DNA from: Treponema sp. | GTDB taxonomy: Bacteria > Spirochaetota > Spirochaetia > Treponematales > Treponemataceae | DNA: 64,000 nucleotides | Assembly: GCA_017553635.1 (NCBI GenBank) | Contig: JAFZKN010000002.1 | Span: 1-64,000, forward strand | Direction of reading: 5' to 3' | Part shown: positions 15,436 through 24,491 of the stretch, one piece after another | How positions within the stretch are numbered: the stretch's first letter is position 1 | How the letters are laid out: each line of letters begins with the position of its first letter | The notes under the pieces: model-generated | Database searches by the model: none | The model's input: the letters and a program-made list of their open reading frames with translations, nothing else | What the model was told of the DNA's origin: nothing | Translations under genes and position numbers: made by a program

Positions 15436-16356
15436 ATGGATATTTCAACAATTCCACACAGAGAATACAAAGACAGACTTTTTAAAGCCATTTTCGGAAG
15501 GAACACAGAAGAAAGTAAAAAGTGGCGGCTTGAACTTTATAATGCATTAAACGGAAGTAATTATACCGACCCCGATGCCCTGGAAGTCAATACAATCGAA
15601 AACGTAATCTATCTTACGATGAGAAACGATGTGTCCTTTCTCGTTGACTCGCAGATGACACTCTATGAACAGCAGTCGACCTACAACCCGAACCTTCCCC
15701 TCAGGGGCCTCATGTATTTTTCACAGCTTTACCAGATGCACTTAAGCCGTCTTGGTAAGACACTTCACAGAAGCACGCTTGTAAAGATTCCAAATCCAAA
15801 GTTCATTGTCTTTTACAACGGAGAGCGTGAAACCCCCGACAGACTCGATCTAAAGCTTTCTGACGCTTTTGAAAAACCTGACAAAACCGGAAACTTTGAA
15901 TGGACTGCAGAGCTTATAAACATCAGTCAGAATCACAACATATCACTTCAAAAAAAGTGCGAACCGTTATATAATTACATTCAGTACGTATCGCGCATAT
16001 CTGAAAACAAGAAGAAAGGAATGAGCGCGGTGAATGCCGTAGACGAAGCGATGGACTGGGCGGTCCATGCAAATCTTTTAAACGGCTTTTTTAAGGTTCA
16101 GAAAGAGGAGGTGCTTGCAATGAGTCTTACAGAATATGATGCAGAAGAAGTTATGCGTGACATTCGGGAAGAAGGCCGTGAAATGGGCATTGCAGAAGGA
16201 CGCGAGATAGGTCACGAAGAAGGCGCCCAGCAGAAAGCCATAGAAGTTGCCAGAAACTTAAGTGCCAACGGTGTTTCTATCGACATAATTGCAAAATCCC
16301 TCAACATGACACAAGAGCAGGTGCAGGAACTTGTAAAAGATGTAGTTCATGTTTAA
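15436..16356 (+). CDS. Rpn-family recombination-promoting nuclease / PD-(D/E)XK transposase
   Basis: 306 residues. The nuclease core has RLFKAIFG near residue 15-21, then NDVSFLVDSQ and MTLYEQQST, placing acidic residues D65/D71 and an E78-x-Q80 as the PD-(D/E)XK-type metal site. A Glu-rich coiled stretch (EEGREMGIAEGREIGHEEG) leads to a C-terminal helical tail ARNLSANGVSIDIIAKSLNM shared with the second Rpn gene. Rpn proteins cut DNA and promote RecA-independent recombination. CAGGAG six bases before the ATG fixes the start. Flanked by the repeat upstream and terminators downstream. Confidence 0.85.
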   Translation: MDISTIPHREYKDRLFKAIFGRNTEESKKWRLELYNALNGSNYTDPDALEVNTIENVIYLTMRNDVSFLVDSQMTLYEQQSTYNPNLPLRGLMYFSQLYQMHLSRLGKTLHRSTLVKIPNPKFIVFYNGERETPDRLDLKLSDAFEKPDKTGNFEWTAELINISQNHNISLQKKCEPLYNYIQYVSRISENKKKGMSAVNAVDEAMDWAVHANLLNGFFKVQKEEVLAMSLTEYDAEEVMRDIREEGREMGIAEGREIGHEEGAQQKAIEVARNLSANGVSIDIIAKSLNMTQEQVQELVKDVVHV

Positions 16357-16375
16357 TGATTTTAAATTGATAAAA

Positions 16376-16428
16376 CCCGCGCTATAAAGTCACAATTTAA
16401 AGTGCCCCCCACACCGCGGGATTTTTTA
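16376..16428 (+). terminator. Terminator after the first Rpn gene
   Basis: CCCGCG (16376-16381) pairs with CGCGGG (16415-16420), then ATTTTTTA. Located 20 bases after the transposase stop. Confidence 0.75.
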
Positions 16429-16457
16429 GTGGCGCGTTTTGTTGAACGCTTAATCTT

Positions 16458-16482
16458 GCGCACTTTTAATCGTGCGCTTTTT
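16458..16482 (+). terminator. Second hairpin terminator
   Basis: GCGCAC (16458-16463) with GTGCGC (16472-16477) followed by five T; it backs up the previous terminator ahead of the convergent rlmB-like gene. Confidence 0.6.
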
Positions 16483-16523
16483 CTGTCACTGTTGCATTTT
16501 TATTCGTGCTCGATTTTTATTTT

Positions 16524-17309
16524 CTACTTAGACTGTCTGTATATTTCGTACAATAAAACACCGGTTGCTACGGATACGTTAAGGCTGTCGATTTTTCCGC
16601 AGGTTGGGATAGAAACGATTGAGTCGCACTGCTCTTTTAAAAGGCGGGAGATTCCTGTGCCTTCACTTCCCATAACGAGAACTGATTTTTTAGAAAACTT
16701 TCCTTCTTCTACTGATACGCCGCCGGCATCTGCGCCGTAAACCCAGAATCCGTTTTCCTTTAATTTTTCTACAGTGCGCACTAGATTTTTTACAACGCTC
16801 ACAGGAACCCATGCAGAAGCTCCTGCACTTGAACGGGCAATTACATCATTATCATTTACATTGTTTGCGCTGTGGCGTTCCGGCATGATTACAAGAGATG
16901 AACCAAACTGATCTGCACTTCTTATGATTGCTCCGACATTGTGCGGATCTGTAACGCAGTCAAGGACAACAACCGTACATCTTTCTTCTGTCTTTGAACC
17001 GACATCAGAAAGCCAGTTGTCAAAATCAACTATATTTTCTGACCTGGCATTTTCTCCAGTTACTTTTATTACAATTCCGCGGTGATCACGTTCTGCGTTT
17101 CCAAGATTTTTTGTCATGTCATCGAGAACTTTATCATCAACCTGCGAAACTGCAACTCCGGTTTTTTTTGCCTGTTCGAGAATTTTTTTAATACGTGGTC
17201 CGGGTTTGCTGTAAAAAATGTGAAGCGAGCCAACCAGTTCTTTTTGAGCTGATGCCATTCTTACGCGTTCTTCTACTGAATGAAACCCGGTTAATATCAA
17301 TTCTGCCAT
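16524..17309 (-). CDS. rlmB: SpoU/TrmH-family RNA 2'-O-ribose methyltransferase (RlmB-like)
   Basis: 261 residues. An N-terminal L30e-like substrate domain (MAELILTGFHSVEERV...) precedes the SPOUT knot with motif 1 DPHNVGAIIRSA (121-132), motif 2 VMGSEGTGI (212-220) and motif 3 IPTCGKIDSLNVSVA (234-248). Such enzymes methylate a ribose in 23S rRNA (G2251 for RlmB) or tRNA using SAM. Assignment to RlmB rests on domain order and length; TrmH-like targets are possible. Probably co-transcribed with the upstream ychJ-like gene (22-base gap). Confidence 0.8.
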   Translation of the reverse strand: MAELILTGFHSVEERVRMASAQKELVGSLHIFYSKPGPRIKKILEQAKKTGVAVSQVDDKVLDDMTKNLGNAERDHRGIVIKVTGENARSENIVDFDNWLSDVGSKTEERCTVVVLDCVTDPHNVGAIIRSADQFGSSLVIMPERHSANNVNDNDVIARSSAGASAWVPVSVVKNLVRTVEKLKENGFWVYGADAGGVSVEEGKFSKKSVLVMGSEGTGISRLLKEQCDSIVSIPTCGKIDSLNVSVATGVLLYEIYRQSK

Positions 17310-17332
17310 ATCTTTTTTTAAAAATTATAAAT

Positions 17333-17830
17333 CTAACGTCCGCAGCACTTTTTATATTTTTTACCTGAACCGCACGGACAAGGATCGTTTCTTCCAATTT
17401 TATCGCCTTCGCGGACAACTGTTGTTGTTTTAATCTGTCCAGCTGAATAAAACCATTCACCGTTTACTTTTTTAAAGTACCCGGTTTCATGATGAACGTC
17501 ACGAATCTGCTTTCTTGTATAAGTTGCTTCAAATTCTACAACACCTTCATCATCTTTTTCTGTACCTTTTTCTGTGTTAATGATTTTTAATCCGTGCCAT
17601 GTAGAATTTTTTGCCCAGTCTTCTGTTGCCTGTCTGTCAATTTCTGCAACTTCATCTGACTTTTCGCAGGAATTGATGATAAAATCGATTTCCTGTTTTT
17701 CATAAGCACTGTAACGTGCTCTCATGAGAGCTTCTGCTGTTGCTGCCTTTACTTTTCCTTTGATGATTGGTTCACAGCATTCATCATAAGCTTTTCCTGA
17801 ACCACATGGACATAATTTTTTTTCTGCCAT
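17333..17830 (-). CDS. YchJ-family SEC-C motif protein
   Basis: 165 residues with SEC-C zinc motifs at both ends: CPCGSGKAYDECC (8-20) and CPCGSGKKYKKCC near the C-terminus, flanking an NTF2-like YchJ middle domain (EALMRARYSAY, the family signature, near 34-44). The SEC-C motif is known from SecA, where it binds zinc and SecB. The role of YchJ is unknown. AAGGAAA precedes the ATG. Confidence 0.88.
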   Translation of the reverse strand: MAEKKLCPCGSGKAYDECCEPIIKGKVKAATAEALMRARYSAYEKQEIDFIINSCEKSDEVAEIDRQATEDWAKNSTWHGLKIINTEKGTEKDDEGVVEFEATYTRKQIRDVHHETGYFKKVNGEWFYSAGQIKTTTVVREGDKIGRNDPCPCGSGKKYKKCCGR

Positions 17831-17885
17831 AATATTTTTCCTTAATAATAAATTTTTATTTTAAAGCTGCGCTTTTACGCTGAAC

Positions 17886-18485
17886 TTAATTAACTTTCAA
17901 AATTCCATCTACTGCCATATTTAATGTATCACGAATGTCATCGATTGTTTTTTCATCAAGCACCGACAGTCTGAAGATTGCCGACTGAATCAATCCGTAA
18001 AGCATTTCATTTGCAGTTTTTACAGAAATTGGTTTAAACTCGCCTTTTTTTATTCCGCGGATTATAACTGTACTCAAAAGATGCTGGAGCCTTACAAGCC
18101 TTCTTCTTACACGAAGCCCCGGATCTCCTCCGGTTTTCTGAAGAGTAAGAAGATATGATAAAAGAATGCTGAACAGTTTTTTATTTTCTTCACATGCATC
18201 AACAATAAGCTTTAACATTGAACGAAGACACTGTTCGTCAGTAAGTTTTTTATCTTCGATAAACGAAACAAGACCTACTTCAATTCCTGATGTAAGCTGC
18301 TTTATCGACCATAAAAAGATTTCTCTTTTATTCTTAAAGTAAATGTAAAGAGTTGTTCTGGTAATTCCGCAGCGGTCAGCAATTTTCTGAAAGGTAACGT
18401 CTTCGTAACCTTCTTCGATAAAAACTTCGAGTGCTTTTTCGAGAATCTCGTGTTTTCTTTTGTCATGTTCTACAACAATTGCCAT
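17886..18485 (-). CDS. TetR-family transcriptional regulator
   Basis: 199 residues. N-terminal helix-turn-helix at about 13-58 with the canonical VTFQKIADRCGITRTTLYIY followed by FKNKREIFL; the rest is the helical ligand/dimer domain, including an Arg-rich patch (LRVRRRLVRL). A regulator responding to an unknown small molecule. The start is two bases after the stop of the rlmL-like gene, so it is expressed with it (GAGGAAA site). Targets are not shown by the sequence; the lipid genes with inverted repeats nearby are candidates only. Confidence 0.9.
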   Translation of the reverse strand: MAIVVEHDKRKHEILEKALEVFIEEGYEDVTFQKIADRCGITRTTLYIYFKNKREIFLWSIKQLTSGIEVGLVSFIEDKKLTDEQCLRSMLKLIVDACEENKKLFSILLSYLLTLQKTGGDPGLRVRRRLVRLQHLLSTVIIRGIKKGEFKPISVKTANEMLYGLIQSAIFRLSVLDEKTIDDIRDTLNMAVDGILKVN

Positions 18486-18487
18486 TA

Positions 18488-19675
18488 TTATTTCCTCTTC
18501 TGTTTCTTAGTACCCAGATTATCAGAATACATATAGAATTTAGTTTCAAGGTTTCCGGCTTTTAAATCTTTTGTCATCACTGCGTGTTTTCCGATTCCTT
18601 CCTGAAATTTTTCGTGTGAAGTAATTACACCGAGTTCCCAGTTTGGAAAATTAGTAAACAGACAGCTCATTTTTTTATAAAGTTTTTCTGCTTCTTCTGC
18701 ATCACCCAGACGCTCGCCGTAAGGTGGATTGCATAAAAGAAGTCCTGTATCGTAAGGAGCTTCAAGTTCAGCAAAATCCGACTGAACAAAATCAGGGCGT
18801 TCGATTTTTGCATCACTTCCGATTTCCTGCAAAGCCCGTCCCGCTGCCACGCACGCATGTTCAGCATTGAGCTTAGCACGCTGTACTGCCTGTGAATCTA
18901 TATCACTTCCTGTAATTCGACATTCAACATCAGTTCTTATATTTTCTGCTTCTGCCCTGCGTACTTTTAATGCACGGTCCCTGTTATAGATTGCAAGATT
19001 TTCTAAAGCAAATCTTCTTCCAAAACCAGGTGCCACATTATGAGCATAAAGGCAGGCTTCTATTGCAATAGTTCCGCTTCCGCAGAAAGGATCATGCAGA
19101 GGAGTTTTTCTTCTCCACATCATCATCTGAAGCATGGCTGCTGCAGTAGTTTCCCTTAAAGGTGCTGTTCCGCCGTCTGTACGGTAACCGCGTTTATGAA
19201 GAGGAAGTCCCGAAAGGTCAAGCAGAACCATAACTTCGTTGTTGTCGATGTAAACACGGACATCGCTTTCATCGCCCGATTCAGGCAGTGTCTGCATGTT
19301 CCATTTGTCACCGAGCTTTTTATAAATTGCCTTCTGAACCATTCCCTGAATGCTGTGCTCAGAATTTAACCTGCTTTTATAAACCCTTACTTTATCAACG
19401 ACAACGCGCACATCCTTTTTATAATAATCCTGCCATTGAATGTTATAAACGCCGTCAAAAAGAGCGTCAAAATCAGAAGCGTTGTATCGGGCAAGGAGAA
19501 GATATACTCTGTCAGAAGTGCGAAGGCAGAGATTTGCCCTGTATAAAGCATCGTCGTCACCGGTAAAAATAACTCTTCCTGGAGCATTTCCTAAAAGCCT
19601 GTAGCCTAAATGCTTTATTTCATTTCCAAGGATTTTTTCTGCGCCGATTGCACAAAGGGCTGCAAATGTATTCAT
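18488..19675 (-). CDS. THUMP-domain RNA guanine-N2 methyltransferase (RlmL/YpsC-like)
   Basis: 395 residues. N-terminal ferredoxin-like/THUMP region (1-155), then a Rossmann methyltransferase with DPFCGSGTIAIEA (195-207) and catalytic NPPYGERLGD (316-325). This layout matches YpsC/RlmL-N, which makes m2G2445 in 23S rRNA with SAM. First gene ahead of the tetR. No Shine-Dalgarno is visible before the ATG; a TATTTT box six bases upstream hints at a leaderless start but is weak. Confidence 0.88.
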   Translation of the reverse strand: MNTFAALCAIGAEKILGNEIKHLGYRLLGNAPGRVIFTGDDDALYRANLCLRTSDRVYLLLARYNASDFDALFDGVYNIQWQDYYKKDVRVVVDKVRVYKSRLNSEHSIQGMVQKAIYKKLGDKWNMQTLPESGDESDVRVYIDNNEVMVLLDLSGLPLHKRGYRTDGGTAPLRETTAAAMLQMMMWRRKTPLHDPFCGSGTIAIEACLYAHNVAPGFGRRFALENLAIYNRDRALKVRRAEAENIRTDVECRITGSDIDSQAVQRAKLNAEHACVAAGRALQEIGSDAKIERPDFVQSDFAELEAPYDTGLLLCNPPYGERLGDAEEAEKLYKKMSCLFTNFPNWELGVITSHEKFQEGIGKHAVMTKDLKAGNLETKFYMYSDNLGTKKQKRK

Positions 19676-19882
19676 TATGTTAAAATAACATTTTTTGTGA
19701 TTTTGTTCTATAGTGCTGAATTAGTATAAAAAGAAGGAATCCCATTAAAAAGTATAAGGTGGCACAGGTGAAAATAGTGGCAGTGAGACACACGTGTGTA
19801 TCTTTTTTAGTGAAAAAATACCATGAGCATGCTAAAATATTGATTGTAAGTTTTTAATTTATAGAAATTACTATGGAGAAAT
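19676..19882. promoter_or_regulatory. Divergent intergenic region with a 12-bp palindrome
   Basis: Between the rlmL-like gene and the DUF4236 gene. ACACACGTGTGT at 19788-19799 is a perfect palindrome of operator type. Poly-T stretches and AT-rich sequence follow up to GGAG before the DUF4236 ATG. No promoter here is convincing. Confidence 0.35.
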
Positions 19883-21598
19883 ATGAATTTTAGAAAAAGA
19901 ATAAGAATACTTCCTGGCGTAACCTTAAACCTTTCCAAGTCAGGAATAAGCACAACAATAGGTGTAAAAGGACTTAGCGTAAATATAGCTCAAAATGGAT
20001 TATATCTGAATACTGGAATACCAGGCACAGGCTTATATCAACGACAAAAAATCGGGAATATTAATAATCAAAACAACACTGGAAATTTAAATACAAAAAT
20101 TTATGAACAAGTAGAAAAATTGCCAAGGCAGGATTTGACAAGTGAAGAACTTTTTGGATTAAAAACACAAATTGTAGAAACTTACAATCAAAGAATCACA
20201 ATCCAGAACGAAATTGCATCCATAAAAAAAACACTTAAATGGCTGATTATTGGATCGGTTATTTTCGGATTCATAAGTTTAAAAAACTTTGACTCCTACT
20301 ACATCAATGCTATTTTTGTTTTTTTTGGCTTATTGACAGGCTTATCTCTCATAATAGCAATTATACTAAAAATACTAAAATCTAAAAATGAATCCATTTT
20401 AGAAAATCTTACACTAAGAATTGATGTTTCAATGGATGAGCAAATTGAAATGAAATTTAAAGAACTTAATAATATTTTCTCTGATTTGCAGACAACTAAT
20501 AGAGCCTTTTATATCTCAAGCCAAGAATATATAACCAACCGAATCCAAAAAAGAACATCAGCAGCTTTTTCAGTTAACCGAAATGAAGTTAATTTATATA
20601 AAACTTTTGAAAACAATTTTATAATTACACCATATCAACCTATTATTCTTAATACTGTAAACGACGGAACCCTTTTATTATACCCTGGTTTTTTAGTTAT
20701 TATTTACAACAATCCCGAATTCTTACAAAATTCCATACATGTTACAAAATGGGAAGATCTCTCCATTCTTGGCAATAGCATTACCTTTCATGAAGAAGAG
20801 GGCGTACCAAGTGATTCTGAAATCGTTGGACGTACTTGGAAATATGTAAATAAAAATGGTTCACCCGATAAGCGCTATGCATATAATCCTGAAATACCAA
20901 TTGTAAACTACTACGAGTTAACTATTGTTGTATCAAATAAATCAGGCTACTGTTATCATATAAGTAACGTCTACAAAGGAGAAGCTTTTTACAAAGCACT
21001 AGAAAATTTTAAATCAATAATTATAAAACTTGATTGGAATGACGATAAAAAAAAGATTGCAGTCAAACAAGAGGAAAAATTTGAGAACAAATCAGAAACC
21101 CATGACACTAGTGAAAAACCGAATCCTAACATTAATAGCTCCCCAGAAAAACCGGTTAAACAAAAAAAAGAAATTGATATTACCGCAATAAAAGCAAGAT
21201 ATGAAAATGCATTAAAATCACTCCCTACTCCAGCTGCATTTTCTGATGCTAAAATCTGTTTAAGACAATTGTACAAAAAAAATCAAAAAGAACAGATTCT
21301 TAAAAAGTTATACAATCTTGCTGTAATAGAAAGTTTTATTCAAAATCAATATTCAGAGATTGCTAAATGTCCATCATTCCGTATTATGGAAAAAGCATTT
21401 CCAACTATCAAGACGCTTCCAATCTATTGGAATGATATAGGCTATAAAAAATTAAACTTAAACACATCTGACATTACAGTAATGAGAGAATTATGGGGCG
21501 AACCTGAAAACCATACTACATTTTATGAAAAATACAAAGACTTATACAAAGATATAGAAATAAAACTCAAAGAAAATTATAATTCGCCTGTGATTTAA
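19883..21598 (+). CDS. DUF4236 membrane protein
   Basis: 571 residues. The first 55 residues are a clear DUF4236 domain (FRKRIRILPGVTLNLSKSGI, then GVKGLSVNI and NTGIPGTGLYQRQ). A helical segment leads to two transmembrane helices (about 113-132 and 138-165), then a soluble portion with a strand-rich middle, a Lys/Glu/Pro-rich linker (around 395-430) and a helical C-terminal domain. Function unknown. It is noticeably more AT-rich, with more Asn and Ile codons, than its neighbours, which suggests transfer. GGAG precedes the ATG; it is monocistronic. Confidence 0.75.
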   Translation: MNFRKRIRILPGVTLNLSKSGISTTIGVKGLSVNIAQNGLYLNTGIPGTGLYQRQKIGNINNQNNTGNLNTKIYEQVEKLPRQDLTSEELFGLKTQIVETYNQRITIQNEIASIKKTLKWLIIGSVIFGFISLKNFDSYYINAIFVFFGLLTGLSLIIAIILKILKSKNESILENLTLRIDVSMDEQIEMKFKELNNIFSDLQTTNRAFYISSQEYITNRIQKRTSAAFSVNRNEVNLYKTFENNFIITPYQPIILNTVNDGTLLLYPGFLVIIYNNPEFLQNSIHVTKWEDLSILGNSITFHEEEGVPSDSEIVGRTWKYVNKNGSPDKRYAYNPEIPIVNYYELTIVVSNKSGYCYHISNVYKGEAFYKALENFKSIIIKLDWNDDKKKIAVKQEEKFENKSETHDTSEKPNPNINSSPEKPVKQKKEIDITAIKARYENALKSLPTPAAFSDAKICLRQLYKKNQKEQILKKLYNLAVIESFIQNQYSEIAKCPSFRIMEKAFPTIKTLPIYWNDIGYKKLNLNTSDITVMRELWGEPENHTTFYEKYKDLYKDIEIKLKENYNSPVI

Positions 21599-21621
21599 AT
21601 TCGTGCTAAGCTGATCATTAT

Positions 21622-22326
21622 TTACGCATCCGAATAAGAGAACTTAAGTAACTCGCCTGTCACTTTTAACGAATTATTCAGTTCAAACACGTCTATGTCA
21701 CTTGAAGCAAATACAAAGATATCAAGTTTTTGAAGTTCCTTTTTGATGTCATCCTTGATGCTTATTTCTTTGAGTAATATTCCTCGTTCTTTAAGACATT
21801 CCTTTACTTTTGCAAAATCTACTTTGCCTGCTGAATATGAAAGTGACAGAAGTCTTATTTTATCAGAAGGGAAAAATTTCATTTCTACGCGCTGGAAAAG
21901 TGGAAGTGATACCAGGATAAAAATAAAAACTATAATTGCAGGAATAAAAAGTCCGTAGCCTATTGCAAGACCGATTGCCGCAGTTGCCCAGATTAAAGCT
22001 GCAGTTGTAACACCCTTGATGTTAAAGCCGCGGTGCATGATTGCACCTCCGCCAACAAATCCGATGCCGGTAATTACAGCTGCTGCAATTCGGCCAGGAT
22101 CTCCTTTTGCTCCAGGAGTTGAGAGGGCTGCAAACTCAGAAAGGATTCCAAGCAGAGTAGAAGAAAGACAGATTAAAAGAAGAGTTCTTATTCCGACAAT
22201 CTGCTGATGGTTTTTTCTTTCCCATCCGATGCAGACACCGATTACTCCGCTTACTGCAATTCTTATTACTGCATTGATGACATTGTTTAAGTCCCAGTTA
22301 CCCATAACAAGTTCATAAATATTCAT
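21622..22326 (-). CDS. MgtC/SapB-family membrane protein
   Basis: 234 residues. Four to five N-terminal transmembrane segments with the family hallmarks IGWERKNHQQIVGIRTLLLI, and ITGIGFVGGGAIMHRG followed by VKGVTTAALIWATAAIG-like sequence, then a C-terminal ACT-like cytosolic domain (about 150-234). MgtC proteins help growth at low magnesium and modulate F-ATPase; in many bacteria the role is uncertain. AGAGGG upstream of the ATG. Monocistronic or with the upstream SDR-like gene (about 50-base gap). Confidence 0.88.
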   Translation of the reverse strand: MNIYELVMGNWDLNNVINAVIRIAVSGVIGVCIGWERKNHQQIVGIRTLLLICLSSTLLGILSEFAALSTPGAKGDPGRIAAAVITGIGFVGGGAIMHRGFNIKGVTTAALIWATAAIGLAIGYGLFIPAIIVFIFILVSLPLFQRVEMKFFPSDKIRLLSLSYSAGKVDFAKVKECLKERGILLKEISIKDDIKKELQKLDIFVFASSDIDVFELNNSLKVTGELLKFSYSDA

Positions 22327-22379
22327 TGCTAAAAACCCTCTTTTAAAAATGAATTCAACATGAATCCATTATGCAAATT

Positions 22380-23147
22380 CTATTTTAAAAATCCAAAACC
22401 GCCAGGAGTTTTTGTTCCGGCTTTTACCCATGAAGAACTCTGTTTAACATTAAGCCTGTGCTTAAGGTTATCAACTTCGTCCATATAAGAGCAGAGCCAT
22501 GAAGTAAAGTTTCTGTCGCTTTTACACAGTTCAACTGAAACATCTCCTTTAACAAGGACAACACTTACATAATCACGGCCGCCGTAAACTGCCGCAATGT
22601 TTTCTGCAAACGAAGCAAACGCAGAAGCTGCTGCTGCAACAAAAGGTCCTGCAAGATTTGTAGAAGTGTTTCTTGCTGAACTGTTTTTAATGATGTCCGC
22701 TTCGCTCGGTGAACTTTTTAAAACAAACACGAGTTTAGCAGGTTTGATTTTTTCATCCTGAACATATTCAAACGAAAACCGTTTTTCAAATCTCGAAAGG
22801 ATTTCCTGAACAAGATACTGAAAACCAATTACAGTTTCATCTATTACCTGAGAACAGGTTTCTAAATTCATTCCGCTGAACTTTTCTGCAAAATATGCTT
22901 CGTCAAAATAAAGCACAGCTTCGTCCAGACGCTTAAAATAATTTTCGCATTCAAGAACAAGAGCGCGTGCAGAAACCGGAGAAGTTTTATTCCACAAAAC
23001 AGTTACTGTTTCTCCGTCAGCAGCCTGTTTGGCATTTGTCTTATCAGAAACTGTTGCTACAACGTTTCTTCCTGTCATTAAAGCGCCGTCTGCAAAATCA
23101 AGTCCGTCAGGGATATCTTTACCGGCAATTAAAATTGTTTTTTCCAT
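22380..23147 (-). CDS. SDR-like (Rossmann) protein without the usual catalytic residues
   Basis: 255 residues. KTILIAGKDIPDGLDFADGA at the start, a later run of small residues (AGPFVAAAASAFASFAENIAAVYG, here split by motif) and GRDYVSVVLVKGD recall a short-chain dehydrogenase fold, but the glycine-rich GxxxGxG loop and the Tyr-xxx-Lys pair are absent. It may be a scaffold or pseudo-enzyme. Family unknown to me. The ATG has no Shine-Dalgarno; TATAAT ends six bases before it, so the message is probably leaderless. Divergent from the symporter. Confidence 0.6.
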   Translation of the reverse strand: MEKTILIAGKDIPDGLDFADGALMTGRNVVATVSDKTNAKQAADGETVTVLWNKTSPVSARALVLECENYFKRLDEAVLYFDEAYFAEKFSGMNLETCSQVIDETVIGFQYLVQEILSRFEKRFSFEYVQDEKIKPAKLVFVLKSSPSEADIIKNSSARNTSTNLAGPFVAAAASAFASFAENIAAVYGGRDYVSVVLVKGDVSVELCKSDRNFTSWLCSYMDEVDNLKHRLNVKQSSSWVKAGTKTPGGFGFLK

Positions 23148-23153
23148 AAGTAC

Positions 23154-23195
23154 ATTATATCACAGGTTTCCAATCTTATACAAATATGGTATAAT
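23154..23195. promoter_or_regulatory. Divergent extended -10 promoters giving leaderless transcripts
   Basis: Minus strand: TGATATAAT, -10 at 23159-23154, 6 bases before the ATG at 23147. Plus strand: TGGTATAAT, -10 at 23190-23195, 7 bases before the ATG at 23203, with TTTCCA as -35 at 17 bases. Both carry the TGn extension and neither gene has a ribosome site, so transcription should start on or next to the start codons. Confidence 0.7.
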
Positions 23196-23202
23196 ATTCT
23201 TT

Positions 23203-24420
23203 ATGAAAATTTGGATTAAATATTTAATTGGTGTGGCACTTGGACTGGCGGCAGCCTTTATCCTGCCTTTGGATTCCCAGATTGGCTCTTCTGTTTTAGC
23301 CTTTATTACGGAAATTGTAATAAGAATCGGCCGTTATACAATAATTCCACTGCTCTTTTTCTCTGGAATTATGGCAGTTTACAGACTTAACGATGCAAAA
23401 ATCGTCGGAAAAACAGCCCTATGGACAGTAAGCGTAATCGTCTCTTCTACACTGCTTCTTACAGTTCTTGGCTTTATTTCAATTGTATTAATCAAACTCC
23501 CGAGAATTCCAATCATCACAGAAAAAGTTTCTCAGGTAACAACCCTCAATATCCAGGACCTCATCAGACAGATGATTCCTTTTTCAAGTGTAAACTCACT
23601 TATAGACGGAGAATTCTTTCTTCCAGCCTTTATCTTTGCCCTCATCGTAGGTGCAGGATGCTGCATGGAACACTCAAACTTAAAACCGATTCTCTCGTTA
23701 ACAGATTCACTTTCTGAACTTTTCTTTAACATCTCAACTGTTGTTACAGATTTACTTTCAATAGGAATGATTGCTATCATGTGTAACTGGACCGTACAGT
23801 TCAGGGCAGTGATTTTAAGAGGCGTATTTAATCCATTAATCATCATGCTTACCGTTGACTTTATTTTAGTTGCCGGAGTTATCTATCCATTAATCGTGCG
23901 CTCTTTATGCCGCGGAGGAAAGCCTCTTAAAGTTTTAAGTGCATGTGTTGTTCCATTTCTCACAGCATTTTTCTCTGGCGATACAAACTTAACTCTTCCA
24001 ATCAACATGCGTCTCGGAAAAGAAAAACTCGGAATCCGTCAGAGAACAAACGGATTTGTTTATCCACTGTTTTCTATTTTCGCACGCGGCGGTTCAACTC
24101 TGGTTGTAATCATAAGCTTTGTTGTAATCTGGAGATCTTATTCAACTCTGCCAATCGAATTTCCTGAAATGCTCTGGATTTCCGGAACTGCATTTATCCT
24201 TTCGTTCCTTTTAGGCGGTATGTCTACAGGCGGAACATTTGTAGCGCTCACAGTTTTGTGCACAATCTATGGACGCGGAATGGAAACAGGATATCTTCTT
24301 TTAAAACCTGCTGCAGCAATCATCGGTTCATTTGCCGCACTCTTTGACGCAGCAACGACAATGTTCGGAACTTACATCGTAGCAAACAACACAAAAACAA
24401 TCGAACGTCATCGCGCATAA
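23203..24420 (+). CDS. Dicarboxylate/amino-acid:cation symporter (DAACS family)
   Basis: 405 residues, eight or so transmembrane helices plus re-entrant loops. Family landmarks: GRYTIIPLLFFSGIMAVYRL near 45-65, the Ser-rich re-entrant replaced by FFSGDTNLTLPINMRLGKEK, and GGMSTGGTFVALTVL. It should couple sodium or proton flow to uptake of glutamate, aspartate, succinate or serine-like substrates. The ATG at 23203 is chosen because a near-consensus -10 lies directly before it; the longer open frame upstream reads through the divergent gene. Confidence 0.88.
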   Translation: MKIWIKYLIGVALGLAAAFILPLDSQIGSSVLAFITEIVIRIGRYTIIPLLFFSGIMAVYRLNDAKIVGKTALWTVSVIVSSTLLLTVLGFISIVLIKLPRIPIITEKVSQVTTLNIQDLIRQMIPFSSVNSLIDGEFFLPAFIFALIVGAGCCMEHSNLKPILSLTDSLSELFFNISTVVTDLLSIGMIAIMCNWTVQFRAVILRGVFNPLIIMLTVDFILVAGVIYPLIVRSLCRGGKPLKVLSACVVPFLTAFFSGDTNLTLPINMRLGKEKLGIRQRTNGFVYPLFSIFARGGSTLVVIISFVVIWRSYSTLPIEFPEMLWISGTAFILSFLLGGMSTGGTFVALTVLCTIYGRGMETGYLLLKPAAAIIGSFAALFDAATTMFGTYIVANNTKTIERHRA

Positions 24421-24439
24421 ATAACTTTAAAAAAATAAA

Positions 24440-24472
24440 CCCGCACTTCTAAAACGGTGCGGGTATTTTTTT
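24440..24472. terminator. Shared bidirectional terminator
   Basis: CCCGCAC (24440-24446) with GTGCGGG (24457-24463), T-rich on the right and A-rich on the left, between two convergent genes. Confidence 0.85.
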
Positions 24473-24491
24473 GCACATTTATTTTTTTAAG

